A stretch of DNA of 64,000 nucleotides from Ardenticatenales bacterium. GTDB taxonomy: Bacteria; Chloroflexota; Anaerolineae; Promineifilales; Promineifilaceae. The stretch lies in the NCBI GenBank assembly GCA_020634575.1, contig JACKBM010000009.1:62001-126000 (forward strand). The letters are read 5' to 3'. The translations under genes were made by a program, and so were the position numbers. Numbering within the stretch: the first letter of the stretch is position 1; each line of letters begins with the position of its first letter. The notes beneath the pieces are model-generated. The model was not told the DNA's origin. It did not search any database and saw nothing but the letters and a program-made list of their open reading frames with translations. Of the stretch, positions 42,025 to 52,383 are shown in pieces.

Positions 42025-42519
42025 TCAGACCGCCTCACTGGCGGCTACTGTCTGGTCACTGCGCTCTGTATCCGTTTCAGCACGCATTAACAGGACTGGC
42101 ACCGGGCTGTAGCGCAGCACCCTGTCAGCCACACTGCCAAAAACCCATCGCGCGACGCCGCCACGGCCATGCGTGCTCATCACGACAATATCCATTCCCT
42201 GCGCCTCGACCGTGGCCAGGATGGCGTCTGCGGGGCCTTCATCCTCGAGCAGATGCGTGTGGACAATGTATCCCTGCTGGCGCAGGGAACCTTTCATCCC
42301 GTTGAGGTACTCTTCAGCCTCTTTCCGGTTATGCTCGCGCATGGTCACCAGCAGTTCAGCATTGGTACTGCCATCGATCTGGGAAAAAACCAGAGGCGTT
42401 GAAGTAACTCGCAGCAAGGTGATCTCGCCGTCAAAACGGGCGGCCAGTTCACAAGCAGGTTGCAGGGCAACTTCGGCTAAATGTGAACCATCCAGTGGAA
42501 CCAGAATTCGCTTAAACAT
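42025..42519 (-). CDS. Universal stress protein, single domain
   Basis: This 164-residue UspA-fold protein has the start MFKRILVPLDGSHLAEVAL and the ATP-binding motif STHGRGGVARWVFGSVADRV. An extended tail (RAETDTERSDQTVAASEAV) is unusual. GAGG lies 8 nt before the ATG at 42519. It is divergent from the cyclic-2,3-diphosphoglycerate synthetase-like gene across a 275-nt gap, and a second Usp gene follows that gene. Confidence 0.9.
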   Translation of the reverse strand: MFKRILVPLDGSHLAEVALQPACELAARFDGEITLLRVTSTPLVFSQIDGSTNAELLVTMREHNRKEAEEYLNGMKGSLRQQGYIVHTHLLEDEGPADAILATVEAQGMDIVVMSTHGRGGVARWVFGSVADRVLRYSPVPVLLMRAETDTERSDQTVAASEAV

Positions 42520-42746
42520 CTTACACCTCAGAATGAACAACAGAATCTGTTGTGAGTTTGCCAAGTACAGTCACAGTATCGGCAAGATCGGGGTTGTTGC
42601 GTAGTGTCCATTTGTAAACAAGCTACGCGCCAAATGTCACTTCAAGCATGACAAACATCAGCCACAATTGCGCTAGTGACCTTCGTCATACCCACCTGCT
42701 GATCTGTAACACTTCATCCAATCCCGCCCCATCCGTATAGTGCATT

Positions 42747-42778
42747 CAGACAAACAGTCTGTCGCTGTGCTTTGTCTG
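42747..42778. promoter_or_regulatory. CAGACAAA inverted repeat upstream of the cDPG-synthetase-like gene
   Basis: CAGACAAA (42747-42754) and TTTGTCTG (42771-42778) form an 8-bp inverted repeat with a 16-nt centre, ending 16 nt before the ATG at 42795. It may be an operator. The rest of 42520-42746 shows no gene. Confidence 0.5.
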
Positions 42779-42794
42779 GAAGGGTGGTGGGCAT

Positions 42795-44123
42795 ATGAAA
42801 ACAAAGGGCTCGCGCATTTTGATCGCCGGCGCTGCCGGGCGTGATTTCCACGATTTCAACATTTTGTTTCGGGACAATTCAGCCTGTCGGGTCGCCGGCT
42901 TCACCGCCGCTCAGATCCCCAACATCAGCGACAGACGCTATCCTGCTTGCCTGAGCGGACCGCTTTACCCGGACGGTTTGCCGATTTTCCCCGAAGAGCA
43001 AATGGAGACGTTGATCCGCGACCTCGAGATTGATGAGGTCATCTTTGCCTACTCAGATGTGTCCCATGAGCAAGTCATGCATCTCGGATCCCGTGTCCTG
43101 GCGGCCGGGGCCGATTACCGGCTGGTGGCCCCGCAGCGCACCATGCTGACAGCCCAAAAGCCGGTCATCGCTATCTGCGCCGTTCGGACCGGTTGTGGCA
43201 AGAGCCAGACAGCCCATTATCTGGTCCGGCAACTGCGGGACATGGGTTATGAGCGGATCGTCGCCGTGCGCCATCCGATGCCATACGGGAACCTGGCGGC
43301 ACAGGCAGTACAGCGCTTTGCCACCTACGCAGACCTGGACAAACATGAATGCACGATCGAGGAACGGGAAGAGTACGAACCGTACATCGAGCAGGGCAAC
43401 GTCGTCTATGCCGGCGTGGATTATGAGGCAATTCTGCGGAGGGCGGAGGCAGAGGCGGACATTATCATCTGGGATGGCGGCAACAATGATTTGCCATTTT
43501 TCCGGCCGGATATTCACCTCGTCCTCGTCGATCCGCACCGGCCGGGCCATGAAACCCGCTTCCATCCCGGCGAGACCAACCTGCGCCTGGCCGACGCGGT
43601 CCTGATCAATAAGGTCGATACGGCGCCCGCTGAGGCTGTCGCCCAGTTGCGCCAGAACGTGGCTGAGATAAACCCACGGGCCACCATTCTGGAGGCCGCC
43701 TCGCCCATTTCCGTGGCCGACCCGGGCGCCATCGAAGGCAGCCGGGTACTGGTCGTCGAGGATGGCCCTACACTCACCCATGGCGGCATGCGCTACGGCG
43801 CCGGCGTCCTGGCCGCCCAACGCTTTGGGGCCAAAGAAATTATCGATCCCCGTCCCTATGCAGCCGGTTCTCTGCAGGCCACATTTCAGAAGTACCCGCT
43901 GACCGGCAACCTGCTGCCGGCCATGGGCTACGGCGCAACCCAGATCGCGGAGCTGGAGACAACCATCAACAGGAGTGCTGCTGACCTGGTTCTGATCGCC
44001 ACGCCGATCGATCTGGGCCGGCTTATCCATATTCAATTGCCCGCACAGCGTGTCCGCTACAGCCTGGCGCCACGGGGTGAACCTGATTTGGCAGGCTGGC
44101 TAAAGGCAAAGCTCGGACGGTAG
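42795..44123 (+). CDS. Cyclic 2,3-diphosphoglycerate synthetase-like P-loop protein
   Basis: This 442-residue protein has an N-terminal Rossmann part (ILIAGAAGRDFHDFNILFRD) and a P-loop GTPase-like core (AICAVRTGCGKSQTAHYLV, IIIWDGGNNDLPFF, DAVLINKVDTA). The family is usually labelled cyclic 2,3-diphosphoglycerate synthetase after an archaeal enzyme, but bacterial members are poorly tested. The NKVD motif suggests GTP use. It lies between two Usp genes, and with the downstream acetyl-CoA genes it may respond to energy state. The substrate in this organism is not established. Confidence 0.8.
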   Translation: MKTKGSRILIAGAAGRDFHDFNILFRDNSACRVAGFTAAQIPNISDRRYPACLSGPLYPDGLPIFPEEQMETLIRDLEIDEVIFAYSDVSHEQVMHLGSRVLAAGADYRLVAPQRTMLTAQKPVIAICAVRTGCGKSQTAHYLVRQLRDMGYERIVAVRHPMPYGNLAAQAVQRFATYADLDKHECTIEEREEYEPYIEQGNVVYAGVDYEAILRRAEAEADIIIWDGGNNDLPFFRPDIHLVLVDPHRPGHETRFHPGETNLRLADAVLINKVDTAPAEAVAQLRQNVAEINPRATILEAASPISVADPGAIEGSRVLVVEDGPTLTHGGMRYGAGVLAAQRFGAKEIIDPRPYAAGSLQATFQKYPLTGNLLPAMGYGATQIAELETTINRSAADLVLIATPIDLGRLIHIQLPAQRVRYSLAPRGEPDLAGWLKAKLGR

Positions 44124-44163
44124 CCGGCCAGACCGGCAGCGGCTCATGCCAGAGGAGCGTATG

Positions 44164-45063
44164 ATGTTCCGCAAAATCCTCCTACCCCTTAACGGCTCAG
44201 TTCTGTCCGGCCATGCTCTTGAACCTGCCCTGAAGCTGGCGCCGGCCAACGGCGGCCAGCTCACCATCCTGACCATTCCTGAATACCGGGATCTGATCAT
44301 CACGGAACCAGGTCACGAAGGCGTCAGCTACAAATTCGAGTCCGAACAGAAAACGCGCGAGGCATTCGCGAGCTATCAAGAGTCCATTTGCACCGCCTGG
44401 GGCCGGGCCGGCCTGACAATCCGCACCCGTCTGCTCGATGGCGATCCGGCCAGTCTCATCATCGACACAGCCATTGCCGAAGAAAGCGCGCTAATCGTCA
44501 TGGCCACGCATGGCTACAGCGGCTTGCGGCGCTGGCGGCTCGGCAGCGTGACCGAGAAAGTACTCGAAGCGGCGCCCTGTCCCGTGTTGGCGGTGCGCTC
44601 AGCCGAGCCCATTCAACATCTCTTGCTCACCCTTGATGGCTCGACAATTGCCGAGCAAGCCGTCGAGCCAGCCATCAAGGTTGCCCGACAGCTGCATGCT
44701 CGGGTAACGATGTTGATCGTTCGGGCGGCCGCTTATCAGGACGAGCGCACCCTGGCGCTGCTGGCCGCGGCAGGTGGTTCGGCTCATTATGATCCGGAAG
44801 ATGAATATCATCGCTATCTTGAAGAGCTGCGCGGGCAGCTTAGCCAGCCAGGGCCGGAAGTATGTCTGGAAGTCGCCCGCGGGCCTGTCGCCGAGACGAT
44901 TCTCGATTACGCTAAAGCCAGGCAGGTTGACCTGATCGCGATGGCGACGCATGGCCGCTCTGGTCTGCGGCGCTGGATTTATGGCAGCGTCACGGCCAAA
45001 GTGCTGCGTGAGGCCGAATGCGGCATGCTGGTGGTACGGCCGCCGGCCGATTTGCTTCACTAA
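44164..45063 (+). CDS. Tandem-domain universal stress protein
   Basis: This protein of about 299 residues has two UspA domains. The first runs from MFRKILLPLNGS to ATHGYSGLRRWRLGSVTEKV; the second from LLTLDGSTIAEQAVEPA to ATHGRSGLRRWIYGSVTAKV. Both keep the G-2x-G-9x-G(S/T) ATP-binding loop. GAGGAG (44152-44157) is 6 nt before the chosen ATG and 3 nt before another at 44161. It follows the cDPG-synthetase-like gene by 37 nt and is probably in the same operon. Confidence 0.9.
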   Translation: MFRKILLPLNGSVLSGHALEPALKLAPANGGQLTILTIPEYRDLIITEPGHEGVSYKFESEQKTREAFASYQESICTAWGRAGLTIRTRLLDGDPASLIIDTAIAEESALIVMATHGYSGLRRWRLGSVTEKVLEAAPCPVLAVRSAEPIQHLLLTLDGSTIAEQAVEPAIKVARQLHARVTMLIVRAAAYQDERTLALLAAAGGSAHYDPEDEYHRYLEELRGQLSQPGPEVCLEVARGPVAETILDYAKARQVDLIAMATHGRSGLRRWIYGSVTAKVLREAECGMLVVRPPADLLH

Positions 45064-45113
45064 ACTTGGTGGCCGACCGGCCGGTCAGACGCCACCACAA
45101 ACGGAGAGTTCCC

Positions 45114-45542
45114 ATGAGTAATGATTATCGCCATTTGATCGAACGTTTCCTGGTTCATTGGAACCAGGGCGACTACACGGACTTTAGTGAAATCTATCAT
45201 GCCGACTTTGAATTCTGCATGCCGGGCACCGCAAGCTGCCTGGGCATTATGGAATATGAGGAATGGATCGACTCCATGCGCGGGGCTTATCCGGACTTGC
45301 AGATCGTCATCTATGACGAGCTGACCGCCGACAACAAGATAGCCCTGCAATGGCAATTTACCGGCACAAATGAAGGCAAGTTACGTCATTCGCCAGCCGC
45401 CCACAAACGGGTTGAGCTGCCCGGCATGACCCTGTTCCATCTGCTGGATGGCCAGATCTGGCGGGGGCAATGGTTCTATGACGTCATCGCCGTCTACCGG
45501 CAATTAGGGCGCACGCCGTCGATCTTCCTCGACACCGCCTGA
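45114..45542 (+). CDS. SnoaL-like polyketide-cyclase-fold protein
   Basis: This 142-residue NTF2-fold protein begins [20 protein letters not shown] and continues with [32 protein letters not shown] and [12 protein letters not shown], matching SnoaL-like ester cyclases. Bacterial stand-alone members are mostly of unknown function. GGAGAG lies 7 nt before the ATG. The leader contains a hairpin around ACCGGCCGGT (45076-45085). It sits between tandem Usp and an acyl-CoA ligase. Confidence 0.75.
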   Translation: MSNDYRHLIERFLVHWNQGDYTDFSEIYHADFEFCMPGTASCLGIMEYEEWIDSMRGAYPDLQIVIYDELTADNKIALQWQFTGTNEGKLRHSPAAHKRVELPGMTLFHLLDGQIWRGQWFYDVIAVYRQLGRTPSIFLDTA

Positions 45543-45582
45543 TACGCGGCGCCCAGCGCGCCGCCACAGGCAGGGAGGAACA

Positions 45583-47331
45583 ATGACGCTCGCAAACTTG
45601 GATGAAGAGATGGCCATCACACCAAATCTTCTCGACTATGAAATGAGCTATGCGACGTTTGACTGGTCTGCCATCAGGGCTGAACTAGCGGGTTTGCCCG
45701 GCGGCGCCGGATTGAATATCGCCTATGAGGCTGTAGACCGCCACGCGCTGGGTGCTAAACGGGACCATACCGCCTTTCGCTTCCTGGACAAGGATGGGAA
45801 TGCGGCCGATATAACCTATGCCGAGCTGAAGCAGCAAACGGATTGTTTTGCCAATGTGCTGGAAGGGCTGGGCATTGCCAAGGGGGACCGGGTCTTTACA
45901 TTGACCGGCCGGTTACCCGCCCTCTACATCGCCGCCCTTGGCATCCTCAAACGGCGGGCCGTCTTCTGCCCGCTCTTCTCCGCCTTTGGCCCGGAACCGA
46001 TCTTCCAGCGGATGGAGAAAGGCCAGGCCAGGCTCCTGATCACCACCGAACAGCTCTATGAAACCAAGGTAAAACTGCTGCGGGACCGGCTGCCGCACCT
46101 GGAAACTATCCTCATTGTGGACCGGCTGGAGCACGGCGACCAGGGTATTTATGCCCTGCCGCTCCTCATGGCCGCCGCCAGCGACCAATACACCATCGGA
46201 CCCACCGATCCCGAGACCATGGCGGTGCTGCACTTCACCAGCGGCACCACCGGCATGCCTAAAGGGGCCATCCACGTGCACCAGGCGGTCTTGCATCATT
46301 ACATGACCGCCCGATACGCCCTCGATCTGCACCCGGACGACATCTTTTGGTGCACCGCCGACCCCGGCTGGGTGACCGGCACCTCTTACGGCATCATCGC
46401 CCCACTGCTCCATGGCGTCACCGCCATCGTCGATGAGGCGGAGTTTAACGCGCGGCGCTGGTATCAGATTCTGGAGGATTACGGGGTGACGGTCTGGTAC
46501 ACCGCCCCTACCGCCATTCGCCGCCTCATGCGGCTGGAATTTGACCCGACCGAAGAGTATGACCTGTCACAACTGCGCTTTATCGCCAGCGTGGGCGAGC
46601 CACTCAACCCGGAAGCAGTTGTTTGGGGCCGTGAGGTGCTCAAGCGGACCATCCACGACAATTGGTGGCAGACAGAGACCGGCGGCATCATGATCGCCAA
46701 CTTCGCCGGGCAGCCAGTGAAGCCCGGCTCGATGGGCCGGCCGTTGCCAGGCATTGAAGCGACCATCCTGCGCCGCAACGAGGACGGTACAGTCACCCTC
46801 ATCGACCAGCCCAATGTGGATGGCGACCTGGCGCTGAAGCCGGGCTGGCCCGCCATGTTCCGTGGTTATCTCCACGATGATGCCCGCTACGCGAAGTGCT
46901 TTGCCGACGGCTGGTACATCAGCGGCGACCTGGCCATGCGTGATGAGGATGGCTACTTCTGGTTTGTCGGCCGGGCCGACGACATCATCAAGACAGCCGG
47001 CCACATGGTGGGTCCCTTTGAAGTGGAAAGCGCCCTGATGGAGCATCCGGCGGTCGCCGAGGCCGGCGTCATCGGCGTGCCGAATCCAGTCATTGGCGAG
47101 TTAGTCAAGGCGTTTGTCTCGCTCAATGCCGGCTACAAACCCACCCCTGAGTTGCAAAAAGAGCTACTGGGATTCGGCCGGAGCAAATTGGGCTCGGCGG
47201 TTGCCCCCAAGCAAATAGCGTTCGAGCAGAATCTCCCCAAGACGCGCAGCGGCAAAATCATGCGCCGCCTGCTCAAGGCTCGCGAACTGGGCCTGCCAGA
47301 AGGAGATATCTCGACCCTGGAGAGTGACTGA
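45583..47331 (+). CDS. acsA: Acetyl-CoA synthetase-like acyl-CoA ligase
   Basis: This 582-residue AMP-forming ligase activates acetate or a short acid to its CoA thioester. It has [13 protein letters not shown] (P-loop-like A3 motif), [10 protein letters not shown] (A5), [20 protein letters not shown] (A7/A8) and the acetylatable lysine in [13 protein letters not shown] (A10). It is about 70 residues shorter than enterobacterial Acs, as in the AcsA group of Bacillus. Its stop overlaps the start of the E1alpha gene by 1 nt, tying acetate activation and pyruvate oxidation to one acetyl-CoA operon. Confidence 0.9.
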   Translation: MTLANLDEEMAITPNLLDYEMSYATFDWSAIRAELAGLPGGAGLNIAYEAVDRHALGAKRDHTAFRFLDKDGNAADITYAELKQQTDCFANVLEGLGIAKGDRVFTLTGRLPALYIAALGILKRRAVFCPLFSAFGPEPIFQRMEKGQARLLITTEQLYETKVKLLRDRLPHLETILIVDRLEHGDQGIYALPLLMAAASDQYTIGPTDPETMAVLHFTSGTTGMPKGAIHVHQAVLHHYMTARYALDLHPDDIFWCTADPGWVTGTSYGIIAPLLHGVTAIVDEAEFNARRWYQILEDYGVTVWYTAPTAIRRLMRLEFDPTEEYDLSQLRFIASVGEPLNPEAVVWGREVLKRTIHDNWWQTETGGIMIANFAGQPVKPGSMGRPLPGIEATILRRNEDGTVTLIDQPNVDGDLALKPGWPAMFRGYLHDDARYAKCFADGWYISGDLAMRDEDGYFWFVGRADDIIKTAGHMVGPFEVESALMEHPAVAEAGVIGVPNPVIGELVKAFVSLNAGYKPTPELQKELLGFGRSKLGSAVAPKQIAFEQNLPKTRSGKIMRRLLKARELGLPEGDISTLESD

Positions 47332-48326
47332 TGTCCCCCCAAAATAAACCACCTGTCGTTGACCGGGATCGCGGCCATCACCTGCTGCACCAGATGCTGC
47401 GCATCCGTCGCTTTGAAGAAAAATGTTATGAGCTCTATGGCGCCATGAAAATTCGCGGCTTCCTCCATCTTTACGATGGCGAAGAAGCGGTCGCGGTCGG
47501 CGTCATGGATGCGTTACGCCCAGAGGATGCCGTCGTCGCCACTTACCGCGAACATGGCCAGGCGCTCGCCAAGGGCATGGACATGAATGCGATTATGGCG
47601 GAGCTATACGGCAAGCAGGAGGGCTGTGCCCGCGGGCGCGGCGGCTCGATGCACCTGTTTGATGCTGACACCCGCTTCTACGGTGGCAATGCCATCGTGG
47701 GCGGCGGCCTGCCGGTCGCCGTCGGCATGGCCCTGGCCAACAAGATGCAGGGCAAAAACGAGGTCACCGTCTGCTTCTTTGGCGATGGCGCCGCAGCCGA
47801 GGGTGAGTTCCACGAGGCGTTGAACCTGGCCGCGCTCTGGCAGGTACCTGTGCTCTTCCTTTGCGAAAACAACCAGTACGCCATGGGCACGGCGCTGCGC
47901 TACTCCCACGCCGTCACCGCCATCGCCGAGAAGGCCGTCAACTACGGCATCCCGGCCCAGACGGTTGATGGTATGGATGTTCTGGCTGTGGCTGAGGCCG
48001 CTCATGAAGCCACCACCAGGATCCGCGCCGGCGCCGGCCCGCAGTTCATTGAGGCGGTCACCTACCGCTTCCGGGCCCATTCGATGTTTGATGCTGAACT
48101 GTACCGCTCGAAGGAAGAAGTGGCCCAATGGAAGGAGCGCGACCCGATCAATCTGTTCACTGATCTGCTCCTCGAACACAAACTAATCACGGCAGACGAG
48201 ATTGAGTCCATGGAACACGAAGTCCGATCCGAGGTCGAGGCCTCTGTGCAATTTGCCGAAGGCGGCACCTGGGAGCCAGTCACTGATCTGGAGCGGTTTG
48301 TCTATTCTGAAAGGAGGGTGTCATGA
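47331..48326 (+). CDS. pdhA: Pyruvate dehydrogenase-type E1 alpha subunit
   Basis: This 331-residue thiamine-diphosphate enzyme subunit has the patterns [26 protein letters not shown], and the ThDP motif [24 protein letters not shown] GDG...N. Together with E1beta it decarboxylates a 2-oxo acid. [19 protein letters not shown] fits PDH or acetoin dehydrogenase alpha subunits. AAGGAG is seen just before the next gene, whose start overlaps this stop by 4 nt. Specificity (pyruvate or acetoin) cannot be settled from sequence alone. Confidence 0.9.
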   Translation: MSPQNKPPVVDRDRGHHLLHQMLRIRRFEEKCYELYGAMKIRGFLHLYDGEEAVAVGVMDALRPEDAVVATYREHGQALAKGMDMNAIMAELYGKQEGCARGRGGSMHLFDADTRFYGGNAIVGGGLPVAVGMALANKMQGKNEVTVCFFGDGAAAEGEFHEALNLAALWQVPVLFLCENNQYAMGTALRYSHAVTAIAEKAVNYGIPAQTVDGMDVLAVAEAAHEATTRIRAGAGPQFIEAVTYRFRAHSMFDAELYRSKEEVAQWKERDPINLFTDLLLEHKLITADEIESMEHEVRSEVEASVQFAEGGTWEPVTDLERFVYSERRVS

Positions 48327-49339
48327 ATGCCCAACTCTCTACCCCAACGGCAGAACGGTCTGAGGTACGAACCATCACCTACCGGGAAGCCGTTCGTGAA
48401 GCAATACGCGAGGCGCTGGACCGCGATGAGCGGGTCTTCCTGCTGGGCGAGGATGTCGCCTGGTATGGCGGCTGTTTCGCGGTTAGCAAAGGTTTAATCG
48501 ACGAGTATGGCCCGGAACGCATTCTGGGCACGCCCCTGTCAGAATCTGGCTTTACCGGCGCCGGCATCGGCGCCGCAATGGCCGGCATGCGACCCATCGT
48601 CGAGCTAATGACCTGCAACTTCAGTCTGCTGGCCGCCGACCAGATCGTCAACAATGCGGCCACCGTCCTGCATATGTCCGGCGGCCAGTTCAATGTGCCG
48701 CTGGTGATCCGCTTCGCCACCGGCGGCGGCAAGCAGCTGGCGGCCCAGCATTCGCACAGCTGGGAAGGCTGGTACGCCCATGTGCCCGGCCTGAAAGTGC
48801 TGGTTCCGGCCACCCTGGAAGACGCCCGCGGCATGCTCTGGCCCGCCCTGGAAGACCCTGATCCGGTGCTGATTTTTGAGAATGCCACTCTGTATAACCT
48901 CAAGGGCGAGCTGCCCATTGAGCCGGTACAGGTCGATATCAAAAAGGCCAAGGTGCGCCGGACCGGTAATGACATCACCGTCATCACTTATGGCGCCAGC
49001 CTGTTCAAAGCGCTGGAAGCGGCCGAGATACTGGCCCAGGAAGGGATCGATCTCGAAGTGATTGACCTGCGCGTGCTGCGGCCGCTGGACGATGAAACCT
49101 ACCTGGCCTCGCTGGCCAAAACCCACCGTGTTCTGATTGTCGATGAGGGCTGGCGCAGTGGCAGCATTGCCGCCGAGATCAGCGCGCGCATCGTCGAAAA
49201 AGGGTTTTACGACCTGGACTTGCCGGTGGAACGGATCTGCACGGTGGAAGTGCCAATTCCCTATGCCAGCCATATGGAGCAGGCCGCCCTACCGCAAGTG
49301 GCCGACATCGTCGAGCGCTGCCGCCTGATGGCCAGCTGA
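48323..49339 (+). CDS. pdhB: Pyruvate dehydrogenase-type E1 beta subunit
   Basis: This 338-residue partner of E1alpha has [59 protein letters not shown] and the C-terminal [19 protein letters not shown]. The GEDV motif carries the conserved glutamate for ThDP activation. It overlaps pdhA by 4 nt. A 62-nt gap separates it from E2, holding an inverted repeat AGATATGTGGAACAAG...CTTGTTCCACACATCT at about 49352-49388. Confidence 0.92.
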   Translation: MNAQLSTPTAERSEVRTITYREAVREAIREALDRDERVFLLGEDVAWYGGCFAVSKGLIDEYGPERILGTPLSESGFTGAGIGAAMAGMRPIVELMTCNFSLLAADQIVNNAATVLHMSGGQFNVPLVIRFATGGGKQLAAQHSHSWEGWYAHVPGLKVLVPATLEDARGMLWPALEDPDPVLIFENATLYNLKGELPIEPVQVDIKKAKVRRTGNDITVITYGASLFKALEAAEILAQEGIDLEVIDLRVLRPLDDETYLASLAKTHRVLIVDEGWRSGSIAAEISARIVEKGFYDLDLPVERICTVEVPIPYASHMEQAALPQVADIVERCRLMAS

Positions 49340-49401
49340 ACAGACATAAGAAGATATGTGGAACAAGGCAGCTTGTTCCACACATCTTAAGGAGCAAACG
49401 G

Positions 49402-50787
49402 ATGGCAGAGTTTCGCATGCCCAGCTTAGGGGCGGATATGGAAACTGGCACCGTCTACGATTGGCGCGTCAAACCCGGCGACAAAGTAGGCCGGGGCGAC
49501 ATCATCGTCACCGTGGAAACGGACAAAGGGGCGATCGATGTCGAGATTTTCGAGGAAGGCGTCATCAGTGAAATCCTGGTACCGGAAGGGACCGAGGTGC
49601 CCGTCGGTACCGTCCTGGCCCTGCTCAATGGCGGGGCGAGGCCACCAGCGCCGCAACCACAGCCTACCGCCGTCACCCCAAAGCGTGAAGAACCAGCCCA
49701 CCCGATGGATCAGCGACCGCTGGTGACCTCTCAACCAGTCACGCCGGTCACGAACGGTCGCCGCCTGCGCATTTCACCGGCCGCTCGGCGGCGGGCCGAA
49801 GAGCTGGGTCTGGATTTGCACACGCTCAAGCGGACCGGACCGGCCGGTGCCATCAGCCTGGCCGACGTCGAACGAGCCGCCAGCCAGGCCGCCCCGGCAA
49901 AACCCGACGAACGGATCAAGGCCACCCCGGTGGCGCGGCGCATGGCGGCCGAGCTGGGCGTCGATCTGAGCCAGGTGCAGGGAACAGGACCGGCCGGGGC
50001 CATTAACCGCGCCGACGTCGCCAAAGCGGCCCAACCCGCAGCGGCGGCCCAACCGGCACCAATCGCGCCCACCCCACCACCCGCTACCCCTCCACCACCA
50101 CCGCGCGAAAAAGTCGATTTCCAGACCGGGATGCGCCGGGCGATCGCCCTGGCGATGAGCCGGTCCAACCGCGACATTCCCCATTACTACCTGGAAGATC
50201 GGGTCGATATGAGCAAGGCGCTCACCTGGCTGCAGAATGAGAATCGGGAGCGATCGGTTAAAGAGCGACTGTTGCCGGCCGTCCTTTTTATCAAAGCCAC
50301 GGCCCTGGCCCTGAGCGAGGTGCCCAGCCTGAACGGTTATTGGCTGGAGGACGGCTTCCAGCCGCAGGAGGCGATTCATATCGGCTTTGCCATCGCCCTG
50401 CGCCAGGGCGGGCTGGTGACACCCGCCTTCCACCACGCCGACCTGGCCAGCCTGGACGAGCTGATGGTCACGCTGCGCGACCTGATTACTCGCACCCGCA
50501 GCGGCCGGCTGCGCAGCTCGGAACTGACTGACCCGACCATCACCCTGACCAGTCTGGGTGACCGGGGCGCCGAAAAAGTGTACGGCGTTATCTATCCACC
50601 GCAGGTTGCTCTTGTCGGCCTGGGCAAAGTCGCCGAGCAGCCGTGGGCGGAGAACGGGATGCTGGGGATCCGGCCGGTTATGCACATCACCCTGGCCGGT
50701 GACCATCGCGCCAGCGACGGCCACACCGGCGCCCTTTTCCTGGAAGCATTTAACAGCTATCTGCAGGATCCGGAGAAACTAAAATGA
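49402..50787 (+). CDS. pdhC: Dihydrolipoyl acyltransferase E2 with two subunit-binding domains
   Basis: This 461-residue E2 core passes acetyl groups from E1 to CoA. One lipoyl domain lies at 1-78 (lipoylated K42 in [11 protein letters not shown]). It has two peripheral subunit-binding domains, at about 121-157 ([19 protein letters not shown]) and 172-208 ([19 protein letters not shown]), where one is usual. Pro/Ala-rich linkers follow, then the catalytic domain (about 235-461) with H435 and D439 in [17 protein letters not shown]. No E3 gene is in the window. It overlaps the acyl carrier protein gene by 4 nt. Confidence 0.92.
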   Translation: MAEFRMPSLGADMETGTVYDWRVKPGDKVGRGDIIVTVETDKGAIDVEIFEEGVISEILVPEGTEVPVGTVLALLNGGARPPAPQPQPTAVTPKREEPAHPMDQRPLVTSQPVTPVTNGRRLRISPAARRRAEELGLDLHTLKRTGPAGAISLADVERAASQAAPAKPDERIKATPVARRMAAELGVDLSQVQGTGPAGAINRADVAKAAQPAAAAQPAPIAPTPPPATPPPPPREKVDFQTGMRRAIALAMSRSNRDIPHYYLEDRVDMSKALTWLQNENRERSVKERLLPAVLFIKATALALSEVPSLNGYWLEDGFQPQEAIHIGFAIALRQGGLVTPAFHHADLASLDELMVTLRDLITRTRSGRLRSSELTDPTITLTSLGDRGAEKVYGVIYPPQVALVGLGKVAEQPWAENGMLGIRPVMHITLAGDHRASDGHTGALFLEAFNSYLQDPEKLK

Positions 50788-51041
50788 GTATGCAAACTGT
50801 CAACATGGCCCAGATTCAGACAACCTTGCTGGATGTCCTGAGCAACCTGGCTCCGGAAAAAGACCTGAGCCTGTATGAGTCCAACACTGGTATTCAGGAA
50901 GCACTGGATATCGATTCTTTTGACTACCTCAACTTCCTGATTGAGCTGGAGAGCCTATACGGCGTCGCGGTACCGGAGGCGGATTACGACCAGCTTGTAA
51001 CGCTGGATGATGTGGTGGATTATTTGTTGGATCGGTTGTGA
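50784..51041 (+). CDS. Acyl carrier protein
   Basis: This 85-residue acidic four-helix protein carries the phosphopantetheine site at S45 in [17 protein letters not shown] (DSF in place of DSL). It should carry acyl groups as thioesters. Its start lies inside the last codons of the E2 gene (ATGA overlap), so it is made with the dehydrogenase complex, which is unusual because ACP genes normally sit with fatty-acid synthesis. It may accept acyl groups from E2 or serve in lipoate synthesis. Confidence 0.9.
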   Translation: MSMQTVNMAQIQTTLLDVLSNLAPEKDLSLYESNTGIQEALDIDSFDYLNFLIELESLYGVAVPEADYDQLVTLDDVVDYLLDRL

Positions 51042-51064
51042 GGTGATAACACCAACCGCGAGTA

Positions 51065-51195
51065 GGGGCCCCTCGCTCCGTCCGGACAGGCGTGTTGGCC
51101 GAGCCGTTGTCGCTCGGGGTGACGTCGCTCATTAATGACGTCACCCCAAGCATGTTTGCCGTGAAAAATGCTCAACTTGAAGCGCGAGGGGCCCC
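51065..51195. repeat. Nested inverted repeats between convergent genes
   Basis: Outer arms GGGGCCCCTCGC (51065-51076) and GCGAGGGGCCCC (51184-51195) enclose an inner hairpin with arms GGGGTGACGTC (51116-51126) and GACGTCACCCC (51137-51147). It lies between the acyl carrier protein gene and the convergent hydrolase gene and could terminate both. The nested design is like a small mobile element. Confidence 0.75.
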
Positions 51196-51199
51196 AACC

Positions 51200-52270
51200 C
51201 TATACCCGCACCGGCCGGTAGCTTTCAAACCGGCGAATATACTGGTATTGACCCTGGTAGCGGTGGCATAGCCCCCAACGGATACCAGCCAGCGGCTCAC
51301 TATCATTATCCAGCCCCCGAAACAACCCTAACGCCTCCGGGGCGCCGCGCAGCACCGCCATGATCTCAAAGTTGATGCCGTCCGGCGCATATTGGATGGT
51401 GTTCTTCTCGGGACCGTCAGTAGTTAACAGGGCGGCAATTCCGCCCCGATAAGGCCAGACGCACACTTCATGGCCGCTGTTGGTGACCGGATTGTACGGG
51501 GATTTGTGGTAGGGGCCGGTCGGTGCGTCGGCGATGGCCACGCCCCAGCGGACGTCACGCCCGCCAAAGGTCAGCGCCTCACCCATCTGTTCACCTTTGT
51601 AGTAGAGATAAAACTTGTCGCGGTAATGGAGCAGACAGGGGTCGTGGACCTTGTGGCTGTCAAAGTCCCCTTTGGCTTCGACCAAAAAGCGGTTGTCCTC
51701 CTCACCCAGCCAGCGCCCATTATCAGCCGGACGCAGGATGGGCTCGGGCAGCTTCTGCCAGGGGCCCTGGGGCGATGGGGCCACAGCCATGCCGATGGTG
51801 TTCTGCACCCGGACGACGTAGGGCGCCTTGACGGTCTGGTAGACGAGGTAATAACTGCCGTCATAGGTAAAGATTTCGGGGGTGAAGACGGCGCGGTCGT
51901 CATAGGCACCGGCCGGTCCCCGCCCCACCGCCAAACCCTGCTCGCGCCATTCCCAGCCATCAACCGACGTTGCGTGCCATACCTCCGTCAGGTCCCAGGG
52001 AAACACCTTGGCCGCCGGGTCACCTGTGCCAAAACCAGCCGTCTCGCCGACGCCACGTGTATACCAGACATGATACAACCCATCGATCAGCAGCACCGCA
52101 CTGGGGTCGCGCCGGATGACGCCGGCCTCATAGGCAAAATCCCCACCCAGATCATGCTCGCGAAAGTGGCAGAACCATTCCGGCCCCTTCGTGTACGCCA
52201 GCGCCCGCCGGGAAGCAGCGCTGAGGAATTGCCGTTGTTCGCTAGAATTGTCGTCCTGGATTGTTGTCAT
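51200..52270 (-). CDS. Glycoside hydrolase, GH43/GH117-like five-bladed propeller
   Basis: This 356-residue protein has no signal peptide. The pattern [21 protein letters not shown] with later [18 protein letters not shown] and [20 protein letters not shown] is typical of five-bladed beta-propeller hydrolases, closest by eye to GH117 (neoagaro-oligosaccharide hydrolase) or GH43. The acidic residues in RRDP, FTPE and VHDP are candidate catalytic residues. It likely acts in the cytoplasm on oligosaccharides. AGGAGG is 6 nt before the ATG. It is divergent from an enolase-superfamily enzyme; the 113-nt gap between holds CGATAC...GTATCG and CTTAT...ATAAG half-sites. Confidence 0.7.
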   Translation of the reverse strand: MTTIQDDNSSEQRQFLSAASRRALAYTKGPEWFCHFREHDLGGDFAYEAGVIRRDPSAVLLIDGLYHVWYTRGVGETAGFGTGDPAAKVFPWDLTEVWHATSVDGWEWREQGLAVGRGPAGAYDDRAVFTPEIFTYDGSYYLVYQTVKAPYVVRVQNTIGMAVAPSPQGPWQKLPEPILRPADNGRWLGEEDNRFLVEAKGDFDSHKVHDPCLLHYRDKFYLYYKGEQMGEALTFGGRDVRWGVAIADAPTGPYHKSPYNPVTNSGHEVCVWPYRGGIAALLTTDGPEKNTIQYAPDGINFEIMAVLRGAPEALGLFRGLDNDSEPLAGIRWGLCHRYQGQYQYIRRFESYRPVRV

Positions 52271-52383
52271 GCCTTGCCTCCTGCACTCGATACCTTATAC
52301 GGCTCGCATAAGTTAAAATTGACCGTATCGGGCTGCGAAATTGTCGCCCCGGTCTCCCTGCCAATACCCTGAGGTAAAGAATC

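Noticed and set aside
43053..44036. 327-codon minus-strand frame inside the cDPG-synthetase-like gene
   Set aside because: Antisense to a gene with intact P-loop and NKxD motifs; no supporting features.
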